Origin: Haloprofundus halophilus
GTDB lineage: Archaea; Halobacteriota; Halobacteria; Halobacteriales; Haloferacaceae
Assembly (NCBI RefSeq): GCF_003439925.1
Contig: NZ_QQRR01000002.1
Location: forward strand, 372,001 to 436,000
Direction: 5' to 3'
DNA length: 64,000 nucleotides
The notes below the pieces were generated by a model. It saw only the letters and a list, made by a program, of their open reading frames with translations, was not told where the DNA came from and did no database searches. Made by a program: the position numbers and the translations under genes. Shown here in pieces: positions 32,756 to 41,802 of this stretch (position 1 is the first letter of the stretch; every line of letters starts with the position of its first letter).

Positions 32756-34444
32756 ATGAGCGACGGCTACTCCGGCGCGGACCTCTTCGTCGACGCGCTC
32801 GAACAGTACGGTGTCACGCATCTCTTCGGTAACCCCGGGACGACCGAACTACCGGTGATGCGGGCGCTGGAGGACAGCGACCTCGACTACGTACTCGGTC
32901 TCCACGAGGACGTCGCCGTCGGGGCGGCCGCCGGATACGCCAGCACCCGACGGTACCACGGTCACCGCGATCCCGACGTGTTACCGGTCGGCGTCGTCAA
33001 CCTCCACGTCGCTCCCGGACTCGCTCACGGCCTCGGCAACCTCTACGGTGCGAGCGTCGCGGGGGCACCGCTCGTCGTCACGGCGGGCAACCACAGCACC
33101 GATTTCCGCCACGAGGAGCCCATCCTCTCGGGCGACCTCCGCGAACTGACCGACCAGTTCTGCAAGTGGTCCGACGAGGTGCTGGACGTGGCCGCGCTCC
33201 CGACGATGCTCCGTCGGGCGTTCCGCGTCGCGCTCACGCCGCCGACCGGCCCGGTGTTCCTCGCGCTGCCGCTCGACGTGATGATGACCGAGACGGACGC
33301 AGACCCCGAGCGACTGGGACCGATCCCGACCGCGGGCCGCGGCGACTCCGCCGAGATAGAACGCGCCGCCGACCTGCTCGCCGGGGCCGACGACCCCGTG
33401 CTCGTCGTCGGCGACGAGGTCGCTCGCGCCGGGACCGATGCCGTCGACGCGGTCGTCGAACTCGCGGAGGCGGCGGGCGCCCGCGTCCACGGCGAGATTC
33501 TCTCCTGCGAGGTGAACTTCCCCGGCGACCACCCGCAGTGGGTGTCTCACGTCCCGCCGGACGAGGGACTCGCGTCGACGCTGATGGAGACGGACACGCT
33601 CGTCTTCGCGGGCGTCTCGACGCACACGACGCTGACGCGTCACGAGGAACCGCTCGTGCCCGACGACGCGACGTGCATCCACCTCGGGCCCGACGCGTGG
33701 GAACTCGGGAAGAATCAGCCCGCGGACGCGGCCGTGGTGGGCGACGTCGGCTCCGTCTGTTCGGACCTCGCGGGGCGCGTCGGAGAGCGGGTCGACGACG
33801 GCGAACGCGAGGCGCGACTCGACCTCGTCGACGCGACGAAACGGGCGGTCGAACATCGGACGCGCTCGCTCGGAACGGGCGACGCCGACGACCCACGGGC
33901 CTCGAAAGCCGAGCTGGTCGACGCAATTCGGGCCGCCGCCCCCGACGCGTACGTCGTCGACGAGGGTATCACCTCGAAGTACGTGATGCTCACGCGGTGG
34001 CCGTTCGCGCCCGAACAGTACGTCTCGAACAAGGGCGGCGGGCTGGGTTACGGGCTCCCGGCGGCGGTCGGTGCCGCCGTCGCCGAGAGCCAGCGCGACG
34101 ACCCCCGGACGGTTCTCGGATTCATCGGCGACGGCTCGTACCTCTACTACCCGCAGACGCTGTACACGGCGGCGCGGTACGACCTCGACCTCACCGTCGT
34201 CGTCTCCGACAATCGAAACTACCGCATCCTGAAGGACAACGCGCTCGGCCTGTTCGGCGGCGACGAAGGCGATTACGAGTTCGTCGGGATGGACTTCGAC
34301 CCGCCGGTCGACATCCCGAAAAACGCCGAGAGTCACGGCGCTCGCGGGCAGTTGGTCGACTCGCGGGAAGAGATCGAAGACGCGGTTCGGGAGGCGGTCT
34401 CTCGGAGTGGACCGGACGTGCTGGACGTGCTCGTCCACGACTGA
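32756..34444 (+). CDS. ThDP-dependent enzyme of the acetolactate synthase/benzoylformate decarboxylase family
   Basis: A 562-aa thiamine-diphosphate enzyme with the three usual domains. The N-terminal domain has GNPGTTELPVMRALE and the activating glutamate in GLHEDVAVGAAAGYAS. The C-terminal ThDP-binding motif is IGDGSYLYYPQTLYTAARYDLDLTVVVSDNRNY (GDG at about 460). The substrate is not determined: the His-rich HSTDFRHEEPILSGDL region resembles decarboxylases rather than acetolactate synthase, and no regulatory subunit gene is nearby. Confidence 0.85.
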   Translation: MSDGYSGADLFVDALEQYGVTHLFGNPGTTELPVMRALEDSDLDYVLGLHEDVAVGAAAGYASTRRYHGHRDPDVLPVGVVNLHVAPGLAHGLGNLYGASVAGAPLVVTAGNHSTDFRHEEPILSGDLRELTDQFCKWSDEVLDVAALPTMLRRAFRVALTPPTGPVFLALPLDVMMTETDADPERLGPIPTAGRGDSAEIERAADLLAGADDPVLVVGDEVARAGTDAVDAVVELAEAAGARVHGEILSCEVNFPGDHPQWVSHVPPDEGLASTLMETDTLVFAGVSTHTTLTRHEEPLVPDDATCIHLGPDAWELGKNQPADAAVVGDVGSVCSDLAGRVGERVDDGEREARLDLVDATKRAVEHRTRSLGTGDADDPRASKAELVDAIRAAAPDAYVVDEGITSKYVMLTRWPFAPEQYVSNKGGGLGYGLPAAVGAAVAESQRDDPRTVLGFIGDGSYLYYPQTLYTAARYDLDLTVVVSDNRNYRILKDNALGLFGGDEGDYEFVGMDFDPPVDIPKNAESHGARGQLVDSREEIEDAVREAVSRSGPDVLDVLVHD

Positions 34445-34537
34445 GGGCGGTCGCCGCCCCGAACGTGGGCATCGCGCTCCCCGCCCGAGTTGCCGACGAC
34501 CACCTGACTTTTACTGGTCGCGCCGGTGGGTCTGCGT

Positions 34538-35935
34538 ATGAGCGACGCGCCAGCGCCGGACGCCGGACGCGGTCCGACCGGACCGACGGCGTTCGACTTC
34601 GAACACGTGCCGGAGACCGACCAGTCGTTCGAGAACGCGCTGGCGAAAGCCCGCGACGGGGAGCGACTCACCGTCGACGACGGCGTCGAACTGCTGACGA
34701 CCGGCACCGACTCGGAGGGTATCGACCCGGCGCGAAAGGAACTCGTCCTGGAGGCCGCCGACCGCCGCCGCGCAGAGGTCGTCGGCGAGGACGTGACGTT
34801 CGTCGCCAACCTCAACAACAACGTGACGACGGCGTGCAACACCGGCTGTCTGTTCTGTAACTTCAAGAACAGCTCGCACGCGTTCGAGACCGACTCCGAC
34901 GCCGACCACGGCGGATTCACGAAGACGCCCGCTGAATCGAGAGCCGTCGTCGAGGACGCGCTCGATATGGGCATCTACGAGGTCACCTCCGTCTCCGGAC
35001 TCCACCCGGCGTTCGCGCTCGACGAGGAGCACCACGAGATTCTCCGCGGCTACGACGACGCCGCGCGGACGGTGAACTACAAGCCGCCCGAACGGTACGA
35101 GACGGACCCCGGAACGTATCTCGAACAGATGGAGGCGATGAGCGTCGGCGGCGTCCACCTCCACTCGATGACGCCCGAGGAGGCGTATCACGCCCGCCGC
35201 GGCACCGACTGGTCCTACGAGTCGGTGTACCGCAAACTCCGCGACGCCGGTCTCGACTCCGCACCCGGAACGGCGGCCGAGATTCTCGTCGACGAGGTGC
35301 GCGACGTCATCTGCCCCGGCAAAATCGACTCGCAGGGGTGGGTCGACGCGATAGAGGGCGCGATTTCGGTCGGGTTGGACGCGACGGCGACCATCATGTA
35401 CGGCCACGTCGAAAACGAGATGCACCGCGTGATGCACCTGAAGCGCGTCCGCGACCTCCAGGACAGAACCGGCGGAATCACCGAGTTCGTCCCGCTCTCG
35501 TTCGTCCACCAGCAGACGCCGCTGTACGAGCGCGGCGTCGTCACCGGCGGGGCCTCCGACGACGAGGACGAACTGCTCGTCGCCGTCTCTCGCCTCTTTT
35601 TGGACAACGTCGACAACGTCCAGTCGTCGTGGGTGAAGTACGGCGACGCGAAGGGGCTCAAACTGCTCAACTGCGGCGCGAACGACTTCATGGGGACGAT
35701 TCTCTCCGAGGAGATCACCAAACGCGCTGGCGGCGAGTACGGCGAGTTCCGCTCGTTCGACGACTACGTCGAGATGCTGTCGGCCATCGGTCGCCCGCCG
35801 GTCGAACGCTCGACGGATTACCGGGAGCGTCGTCGCATCGACCCCGACTCCGGGCCGCACGGCCCGATGCTCGGCCCGCGCGCCGACGGAACGCCGATGC
35901 TGGACCGACAGCGGTCGCGGGAGTCGAGGCAGTGA
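34538..35935 (+). CDS. cofH: F420 biosynthesis radical SAM enzyme CofH
   Basis: A 465-aa subunit of FO synthase that, with CofG, makes the deazaflavin chromophore of F420 from tyrosine and the pyrimidine intermediate. The cluster motif CNTGCLFC (about residues 103-110) is the C-x3-C-x2-C of radical SAM enzymes. MTPEEAYHARR, VISPGKID-like VICPGKIDSQGWVDAI and TATIMYGHVEN match CofH. The ATG at 34538 is preferred to a GTG 12 bases upstream. cofC and cofG lie 2-4 kb downstream on the other strand. Confidence 0.93.
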   Translation: MSDAPAPDAGRGPTGPTAFDFEHVPETDQSFENALAKARDGERLTVDDGVELLTTGTDSEGIDPARKELVLEAADRRRAEVVGEDVTFVANLNNNVTTACNTGCLFCNFKNSSHAFETDSDADHGGFTKTPAESRAVVEDALDMGIYEVTSVSGLHPAFALDEEHHEILRGYDDAARTVNYKPPERYETDPGTYLEQMEAMSVGGVHLHSMTPEEAYHARRGTDWSYESVYRKLRDAGLDSAPGTAAEILVDEVRDVICPGKIDSQGWVDAIEGAISVGLDATATIMYGHVENEMHRVMHLKRVRDLQDRTGGITEFVPLSFVHQQTPLYERGVVTGGASDDEDELLVAVSRLFLDNVDNVQSSWVKYGDAKGLKLLNCGANDFMGTILSEEITKRAGGEYGEFRSFDDYVEMLSAIGRPPVERSTDYRERRRIDPDSGPHGPMLGPRADGTPMLDRQRSRESRQ

Positions 35936-35951
35936 GCGGAGGCCTCGAACG

Positions 35952-36509
35952 ATGATGAGTCCGACCCACGTCGCCACCGGCGTCGTCATCGCCGCGCCGT
36001 TCACGGTTCTCGCGCCGGAACTCGCGACGCTCGTCGCGCTCGCGGCGATGGTCGGCGGCGTCTTTCCGGATCTCGACCTGTTCGTCGGCGTCCACCGGAA
36101 GACGCTGCACTTTCCGGTCTACTACTGGGCCGTCGTGATTCCGACCGCCGCGCTCGCCGCGGTCGTCCCGTCGGCGGCGACGATAGCCGCGTTCTTCTTC
36201 TTCCTCTCGGCGGCGGTCCACTCCGTCGCCGACTGGTTCTGCGGCGGTAACGAACTCCGGCCCTGGGAGATGACCTCCGAGCACGCGGTGTTCGTCCACC
36301 CGCTCGGCCGGTGGCTCCCGCCGAAGCGACTCGTCAGATGGGACGGGTCGCCCGAGGACCTGCTGCTGACGGTTCTGCTCTCGCTTCCGGGTCTCTTCCT
36401 GTTCGAGGGGCCGGTCCGACTGCTCACGGTGGCGGTGCTCGTCGTCGCCGTCGTCTACGCCGCGGTCAGAAAACGAGTGCCCGACCTCGCGCCGTGGTTG
36501 GCCGAGTGA
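35952..36509 (+). CDS. Metal-dependent hydrolase-like membrane protein (YdjM type)
   Basis: A 185-aa membrane protein beginning MMSPTHVATGVVIAAPF, with GGVFPDLDLFVGVHRKTLHFPVYYW and FFLSAAVHSVADWF. The His/Asp pattern (THVATG, FPDLD, HRKTLHFP, HSVAD) is that of the YdjM/LexA-regulated membrane hydrolase family. Substrates are not known. It begins 16 bases after cofH, so it is probably cotranscribed. Confidence 0.85.
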   Translation: MMSPTHVATGVVIAAPFTVLAPELATLVALAAMVGGVFPDLDLFVGVHRKTLHFPVYYWAVVIPTAALAAVVPSAATIAAFFFFLSAAVHSVADWFCGGNELRPWEMTSEHAVFVHPLGRWLPPKRLVRWDGSPEDLLLTVLLSLPGLFLFEGPVRLLTVAVLVVAVVYAAVRKRVPDLAPWLAE

Positions 36510-36540
36510 GTGGTCGAAGTGGGGGGTTCCGCTCCGACGC

Positions 36541-37455
36541 TCAGTCGTCGGCGGGCGTCTGTGCGTCCTGCGTCGTCACGCTGCCGTCGACGTCGACGCT
36601 GCCGGTCAGCTGACGGTACGGGTACGGCATGTCGATTCCCTCGGCGTCGAGGCGCTCTTTGACGTTCTGGACGACGTCGGACTGGATGCGGACGAAGTCC
36701 GAGCGGTTCGGTTCGTCGACCCAGAAGCGCGTGTTGAGGCCGACGTAGGAGTCGGCCAGTTCGGTCACGCGGACGTCGGGTGCGGGGTCGTCGAGCACTT
36801 CGGGCACTCGGTTGACTTCGTCGAGAATCGCTTCCTTCGCGTGGTCGATGTCGTCCCCGTAGCCGATGCCGAAGACGAACTGCTGCCGGAGGCGGTCGTA
36901 GGCGACGGGGTTCTTCAGCGGGTTGTTGGCGAGTTCACCGTTCGGAACCGTAATACGCTCGTTGTCGAACGTCCGGACGCGCGTCACTCTGAGGTCGATA
37001 TCCTCGACGCGGCCGGTGATGTCGCCGACTTCGATCCAGTCGCCGACTTCGAACGGCTTGTCCTTGAGGATGAAAACTCCGGCGACGAAGTTGCCGATCA
37101 GGTCTTGGGCGGCGAACCCGACGGCGAGCGCGAGCGCACCGCCGAACACGCCGAGCGCGGCGATGACGGTGCCGAAGCCGGCCAGCATGAGGCCGACGGC
37201 GAGCGCCAGTACCCAGACGACCGCGGCCATGACACTGTCTGCGAGCGTACGGACCGTCTCGTCGTGGCCCTGTTGTCTGAGAACGCGGTCGACCAGCGGG
37301 ACGAGCACGGCCCGGCCGAGAATCAGCGTAACGACGACGCCGAGGACGAACAGTATCACCGGGACGAGATACTGCTGGACGATTTCACCGAGTGTGATCC
37401 CTTCTATCGGAATCGTTCCCTGCAAGACGACCGAGGCGACTGACTGAAACGACAT
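36541..37455 (-). CDS. MscS-family mechanosensitive ion channel
   Basis: A 304-aa channel protein with three membrane segments (about residues 25-50, 72-92, 95-120). The pore-lining helix is Gly/Ala-rich (GVFGGALALAVGFAAQDLIGNF), followed by the cytoplasmic beta domain (FEVGDWIEVGDITGRVEDIDLRVTRVRTFDNERITVPNGEL). Such channels release solutes on osmotic downshift, relevant to a halophile. Confidence 0.93.
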   Translation of the reverse strand: MSFQSVASVVLQGTIPIEGITLGEIVQQYLVPVILFVLGVVVTLILGRAVLVPLVDRVLRQQGHDETVRTLADSVMAAVVWVLALAVGLMLAGFGTVIAALGVFGGALALAVGFAAQDLIGNFVAGVFILKDKPFEVGDWIEVGDITGRVEDIDLRVTRVRTFDNERITVPNGELANNPLKNPVAYDRLRQQFVFGIGYGDDIDHAKEAILDEVNRVPEVLDDPAPDVRVTELADSYVGLNTRFWVDEPNRSDFVRIQSDVVQNVKERLDAEGIDMPYPYRQLTGSVDVDGSVTTQDAQTPADD

Positions 37456-37568
37456 AGTTCACGGTCACTTTCGCGGTCTCGCGTCATTACTCCTTGGGGG
37501 TGAATCTCGCGTTGGAACCGGTTTCGCCCCCTCCTGTACGTCGGTCGCGGCTGACGGTCCGGGTTCGG

Positions 37569-38711
37569 TCACTGGGAGCAGAGCGCCCGGTACCGCCGCC
37601 CGGCGTCGTCGTCTGCGCACATCGCATCCAGTATACGAGCCGAGAGCCACTCGGTTCCCGTCGGGTCCAACCGCCCCGGTTCGTCGTCGACGCTCGACGA
37701 GCGAAGCGTCGACGGCAGAAACCGCTCGTACACCGGTAGTCGCTCCCGGAGCGGAACGCCGCCGTGGTCGGCGACGTCTCGAAGTTCCCGGAGCGCCGGC
37801 CACTCGTAGTCGGGGTTGATGTAGTCGTCCGTCACCGGGGAGACGCCGCCGAGGTCGTCGACGCCGCAGTCGAGCAGGTCGCGGGCGGGCGAGAGGTTCG
37901 GCGGAATCTGCACCGACACCACCTCGGGGAGCGCGACCCGCGCCATGGCGACAACGCGGCGCATCGCCTCGACGCTCGGCGTCTCGTAGTCCGAGCGCTC
38001 GTTCGGGACGACGTTCTGGACGATGACCTCCTGGACGTGCCCGTGGCGCTCGTGGAGCTCGCGGATGGCGAGCAGGCTCTCGGCGCGGTCGCGCCACGTC
38101 TCGCCGATGCCGACGAGGAGGCCGGTGGTGAACGGGACGTTCGCGCGACCCGCGGCTCGGATGGTGTTCAGGCGCTGGCCGGGCGTCTTTCGGCGCGTTC
38201 CGGAGTGCGCGGCCACGTCGGCGGTCGTCTCCAGCATCACACCCATCGAGGCGTTGACCTCGCGTAGCCGCTCGAACTCCGACTCGGTGAGGTCGCCCGG
38301 GTTCGAGTGCGGCAGCAGGCCCTCCTCGAGCGCGATCTCGCAGGCGCGGTAGAGGTAGTCGAGAATCGAGTCGTAGCCCCACTCGTCGAGTTGGTCGTGG
38401 ATGGCTTCGTAGCGGGCGTCGGGTTTGTCGCCGAAGGTGAACAGCGCCTCCGTACACCCGGCGTCGGCACCCATCCGGAGCGTCTCTCGAATCTCCTCGG
38501 GCGACATGAGCGTCGCCTGCCCCGGGACGTCGTAGTACGTGCAGTAGGTGCAGGTGTAGCGACAGGCGGTCGTCAGCGGTAGGAAGACGTTCCGCGCGTA
38601 GGTGAGCGCCGGCGCCGGTTCCGCGTCGTCGGGCGTCACCGACAGCAGGCGCGCTACCTCGTCCTCGTCGACGGCGATGTCCACGTCGTACTCGTCGGCC
38701 GCGGGGAACAC
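37569..38711 (-). CDS. cofG: F420 biosynthesis radical SAM enzyme CofG
   Basis: The other FO synthase subunit, a 380-aa radical SAM protein with CRYTCTYCTYYDVPG (C-x3-C-x2-C). It also has TFGDKPDARYEAIHDQL, the LLPHSNPGDLTE motif and the C-terminal VDDLGGVSPVTDDYINP. The start is taken at GTG 38711 (VFPAADEYDVDIAVD), where the family begins; the frame extends about 76 residues upstream in arginine-rich sequence without support. It lies downstream of cofC on the minus strand. Confidence 0.9.
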   Translation of the reverse strand: MFPAADEYDVDIAVDEDEVARLLSVTPDDAEPAPALTYARNVFLPLTTACRYTCTYCTYYDVPGQATLMSPEEIRETLRMGADAGCTEALFTFGDKPDARYEAIHDQLDEWGYDSILDYLYRACEIALEEGLLPHSNPGDLTESEFERLREVNASMGVMLETTADVAAHSGTRRKTPGQRLNTIRAAGRANVPFTTGLLVGIGETWRDRAESLLAIRELHERHGHVQEVIVQNVVPNERSDYETPSVEAMRRVVAMARVALPEVVSVQIPPNLSPARDLLDCGVDDLGGVSPVTDDYINPDYEWPALRELRDVADHGGVPLRERLPVYERFLPSTLRSSSVDDEPGRLDPTGTEWLSARILDAMCADDDAGRRYRALCSQ

Positions 38712-38935
38712 GTTGAGGCGTGGTACGTCGGCGGACAAAAACGTATCACTCCCCGGCAACCCGCGGCCGACGCGGCGTCGAAGGCTCGGCGCGGGACGGA
38801 GCCACGGCGCGAAGATGGCGAACAGGCGGCGAGCCTCGGTCGTTCTCGGTACCGCGAGGGGTTCGCCGCACGACCGCCTCGACTCCCTCGCGACCGGTTT
38901 CAGGTCACGCGGGGAGGTGGTCGCGCGCTCGTATT

Positions 38936-39556
38936 TCAACGTTCGCGTCGCACGCCGACGCGACCGTCGTGCGCGTCGACCTCGAACCCGGCGTCGAGGA
39001 GCCAGTCGCGCGCCCGGCCGTCGGTGTGGAGCAACACCTCGACGAGGTCGGCCGGTTCGTCGATATCGGTCGACAGTCGCATCGAGTCGAACTCGCGGAC
39101 GCTCGCGCCGACGTCGCGGGCGACGCGGAGGTGGTCGAGGTACGAGGTCCCGTGGTAGTCGACGCGGAACGCGGGGTGGCGGACGACGAGCGCGTTCGTC
39201 CCGCCGCCGCGTCCGGGGGCGACGACGACGTCGCCGCCGGCGTCGAGAAGTCGGGAGAGCACGCGCGGCGTGGCGAGCGCGAGGTCGCTCATGACGACGG
39301 CCGTGGGTTCCTCCGCCCCGGCGAGGCGGTCGTTGACCGCCCTCGAGAGCGGTCGGTCGTCGACGACGACGGACGCTCGGGCGTCGAGTTCGACCGACTC
39401 GGTCGCCACTACCGTCGGTTCGACGCCGGCGTCGACGACCGCGTCGACGACGTCCGCGAGCATCGCCCGCGAGAACGACTCCCGCTCGGCCGGGTCGAGC
39501 GCGTCGGCGAGGCGCGTCTTCGGACGCGCTGCTGCGTAGGGAACGAGAACGATCAT
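38936..39556 (-). CDS. cofC: 2-phospho-L-lactate guanylyltransferase CofC
   Basis: A 206-aa nucleotidyltransferase that activates phospholactate with GTP for joining to FO in F420 synthesis. The N-terminus MIVLVPYAAARPKTRLADALDPAERESFSRAML and GRGGGTNALVVR match CofC. The ATG at 39556 is chosen; the frame continues 23 residues upstream through unsupported sequence. It is followed downstream by cofG, giving a cofC-cofG transcription unit. Confidence 0.93.
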   Translation of the reverse strand: MIVLVPYAAARPKTRLADALDPAERESFSRAMLADVVDAVVDAGVEPTVVATESVELDARASVVVDDRPLSRAVNDRLAGAEEPTAVVMSDLALATPRVLSRLLDAGGDVVVAPGRGGGTNALVVRHPAFRVDYHGTSYLDHLRVARDVGASVREFDSMRLSTDIDEPADLVEVLLHTDGRARDWLLDAGFEVDAHDGRVGVRRER

Positions 39557-39572
39557 AGGAGAAGAGAGGGGG

Positions 39573-40379
39573 TTATCCCAGTTTATCGTAGGTGGTCTGG
39601 TTCGAACGGTACCAGAAGAAACCACCCGCGACGACGAGCAGGACGACGAGTCCGCCGACGGCGTACATCGCCATCTGCATCGTCTGACTCGACTGCTGGG
39701 CGGAGCCGGCCTGCTGTTCTGCCTCGTTCGCCAGTTCGGTGGCGAGGTCGAAGTCGGGGTTATCGCCGTCGAACGCGCGGATCGCCTGCGTCAGCGACTG
39801 TTCGGCCTGCTGGGTGTCCGCGCCGCCGGCGCTCTCGATGGCCGCCTCGGCGTTCTCGATGGCCGCGCGCGCGTCGGCGCTCTCGGTCGTGTAGTGGTGC
39901 GTCTCCCACGACTGAATCGCGTTGCTCGCGCCGCCGTTGCGCGACTGCGAGAGGCCCATGAGGAGGAACGACTGTTCCTCTTCGTACTGGTACTCGGTCA
40001 CTTCCGGCACCGTACCGGTGACCTTCACGTCGACCTCGCTGACGCCGTCGTCGGAGGAGACGGTCGCGCCCGAGAAGTTCTGGCCGTCGAACTCGTCGCT
40101 GCCGACCTTCGACCCGGTCTGGTCGTAGTAGGTCACGGTCCACGTCACGTCGGTGAGATTCGTCTGCCCGGTGACCGACCACGTGTTCCACTGCGGGTTC
40201 TTGTACAGCTCGTCGAGCGTCACCGTCGCGCTCACTTGCTCGCCGACCTCACCCTCCGCCGGCGCGTCCTCCTCGGCGACCGAGACGGCGGCCGCCGGGG
40301 CGGCGAACGCCGACAGGAGGAGCGAACAGGCGACGAGCGCGAGGAGTTTAGAAGAGCGATTCAAGTTCGTCCTCGTCAT
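39573..40379 (-). CDS. Secreted, C-terminally anchored hypothetical protein
   Basis: A 268-aa surface protein. It has an N-terminal signal peptide (LLALVACSLLLSAFAAPAAA, about residues 12-31) and an extracellular beta-rich domain (40-150) with TVTYYDQTG and VDVKVTGTVPE. An Ala/Glu/Gln helical region (165-230, probable coiled coil) and one C-terminal membrane segment (about 238-258) end in a short basic tail. It starts 32 bases inside the end of cetZ, so the two are translated from one transcript. The family is unknown. Confidence 0.85.
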   Translation of the reverse strand: MTRTNLNRSSKLLALVACSLLLSAFAAPAAAVSVAEEDAPAEGEVGEQVSATVTLDELYKNPQWNTWSVTGQTNLTDVTWTVTYYDQTGSKVGSDEFDGQNFSGATVSSDDGVSEVDVKVTGTVPEVTEYQYEEEQSFLLMGLSQSRNGGASNAIQSWETHHYTTESADARAAIENAEAAIESAGGADTQQAEQSLTQAIRAFDGDNPDFDLATELANEAEQQAGSAQQSSQTMQMAMYAVGGLVVLLVVAGGFFWYRSNQTTYDKLG

Positions 40380-41529
40380 CGTTGACCAGGTTCTGGAGGT
40401 TGGTATCGCTCTCGCGGTTGATTTCGTCGATGTTGTCCTGCGCCTCGATGGCGACCTGCTGGAGCTCCTTGATTCGGGGGACGTTCGTCACGCCCGAAAG
40501 CAGGATGACGCCCGCGACGAAGCCGCTGCCGGTGACGGGGTAGTCGCCGCCGCGGACTTCCATGCTCCCGGTCTGCTCCTCGAGCCACTTGCGGCCGCGC
40601 TCTATTCCTTTCCGGTTGAGGTGCCGCGGCGGACCCGCCATAACCAACAGCGCGCGCTCGGTGCCTTCGATCTCACACGGGAGCGTCAGCCGTCCGAGCG
40701 CCGCCTTGCGGACGAGGCTCGTGATGCGGTTCGTCGTGTGCGCGGTGTCGAGCGTGTCGTCGCCGCCACCGCCGCCGGTCAGCCGCGAGAGGAGTCCGCC
40801 GGACTGCTCCTCCTCGACCGACTCGGAGGCGTAGCCGACCGTGGAGACGCCGCCGCCGGAGAGCGTGTTGATGATTTCGGAGGAGTCGACGACGCTCTCC
40901 GCGACTTCCTGCCCCGCCTTGACCTCGCCCGCGCCGAAGAGGATGCCGAAGCGCCGGACGATCTCGTCGTTGATCTCGTCGTAGCCGCCCTGCACCGACT
41001 CGCCGGTTTTCCGCCACGCGTCGTTGTCGAAGACGAGCAGATTGTCGACTTCGCGGACGAACGTCTGGAACGAGCGCGCGGCGTTGAGCGTGTAGATGCC
41101 GCCCTCGTCGCTGCCCGGGAGGATGCCGAGACCGTAGACGGGTTCGGTGTAGATGCGCTTGAGGTGTTTGGCGAGAACCGGTGCGCCGCCGCTGCCGGTG
41201 CCGCCGCCGAGACCGGAGACGACGAGGAAGGCATCCACCTCGTGGACCGGAATCCCGTCGATGGCTCCCTGTACCTCGTCGATGTCCTCCTCGGCGACTT
41301 CCGCGCCGAGTTCGTTGTCCGCGCCGACGCCGTGACCCTTGACGCGCGACTGTCCGATGAGCACGCGCTGTTCCTTCGGGATGTTCGTCAGACCCATCAG
41401 GTCGGCTTTCGCGGAGTTGACCGCCACCGCCGCCCGGACGATATCGCTGCCGTGTCGTTGGTCGTACTCGACGAACTTGTCGACGATTTTCCCGCCGGCT
41501 TGCCCGAAGCCGATCATTGCCAGTTTCAT
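40348..41529 (-). CDS. cetZ: Tubulin/FtsZ-superfamily protein CetZ
   Basis: A 393-aa cytoskeletal GTPase of the haloarchaeal CetZ family, which controls cell shape and motility in Haloferax. The N-terminus MKLAMIGFGQAGGKIVDKF and the tubulin signature GGGTGSG (residues 108-114) bind nucleotide. The catalytic-loop region NLLVFDNDAWR and a C-terminal acidic tail (VNDDEDELESLF) are present. It looks most like the CetZ1 subgroup. The AT-rich upstream DNA (about 41555-41585) is a likely promoter. Confidence 0.93.
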   Translation of the reverse strand: MKLAMIGFGQAGGKIVDKFVEYDQRHGSDIVRAAVAVNSAKADLMGLTNIPKEQRVLIGQSRVKGHGVGADNELGAEVAEEDIDEVQGAIDGIPVHEVDAFLVVSGLGGGTGSGGAPVLAKHLKRIYTEPVYGLGILPGSDEGGIYTLNAARSFQTFVREVDNLLVFDNDAWRKTGESVQGGYDEINDEIVRRFGILFGAGEVKAGQEVAESVVDSSEIINTLSGGGVSTVGYASESVEEEQSGGLLSRLTGGGGGDDTLDTAHTTNRITSLVRKAALGRLTLPCEIEGTERALLVMAGPPRHLNRKGIERGRKWLEEQTGSMEVRGGDYPVTGSGFVAGVILLSGVTNVPRIKELQQVAIEAQDNIDEINRESDTNLQNLVNDDEDELESLF

Positions 41530-41802
41530 GATTTCGCTCCCCTCGTCATTGTGTAAAAGCCAATACGAAATCCGATATAAGCCTTATGATGGTAGAAAGT
41601 CAGTTCACTGTGATATTCAGGTTTGATAATCGGTGACAACGTGTCGGCGGTAACGAGTGCTTACAGCGGACGAATCGGCCGAAATCGGGCGAAGGAGACG
41701 ATTAAAGGGATCAGTTAGGGACGAGTGTCAATCACCAGACAGCCGTCATCTCGCCGACCCAGAAGGAGTAAGATATCGAAAGTAAGCCGCCGTTACCGGG
41801 GT

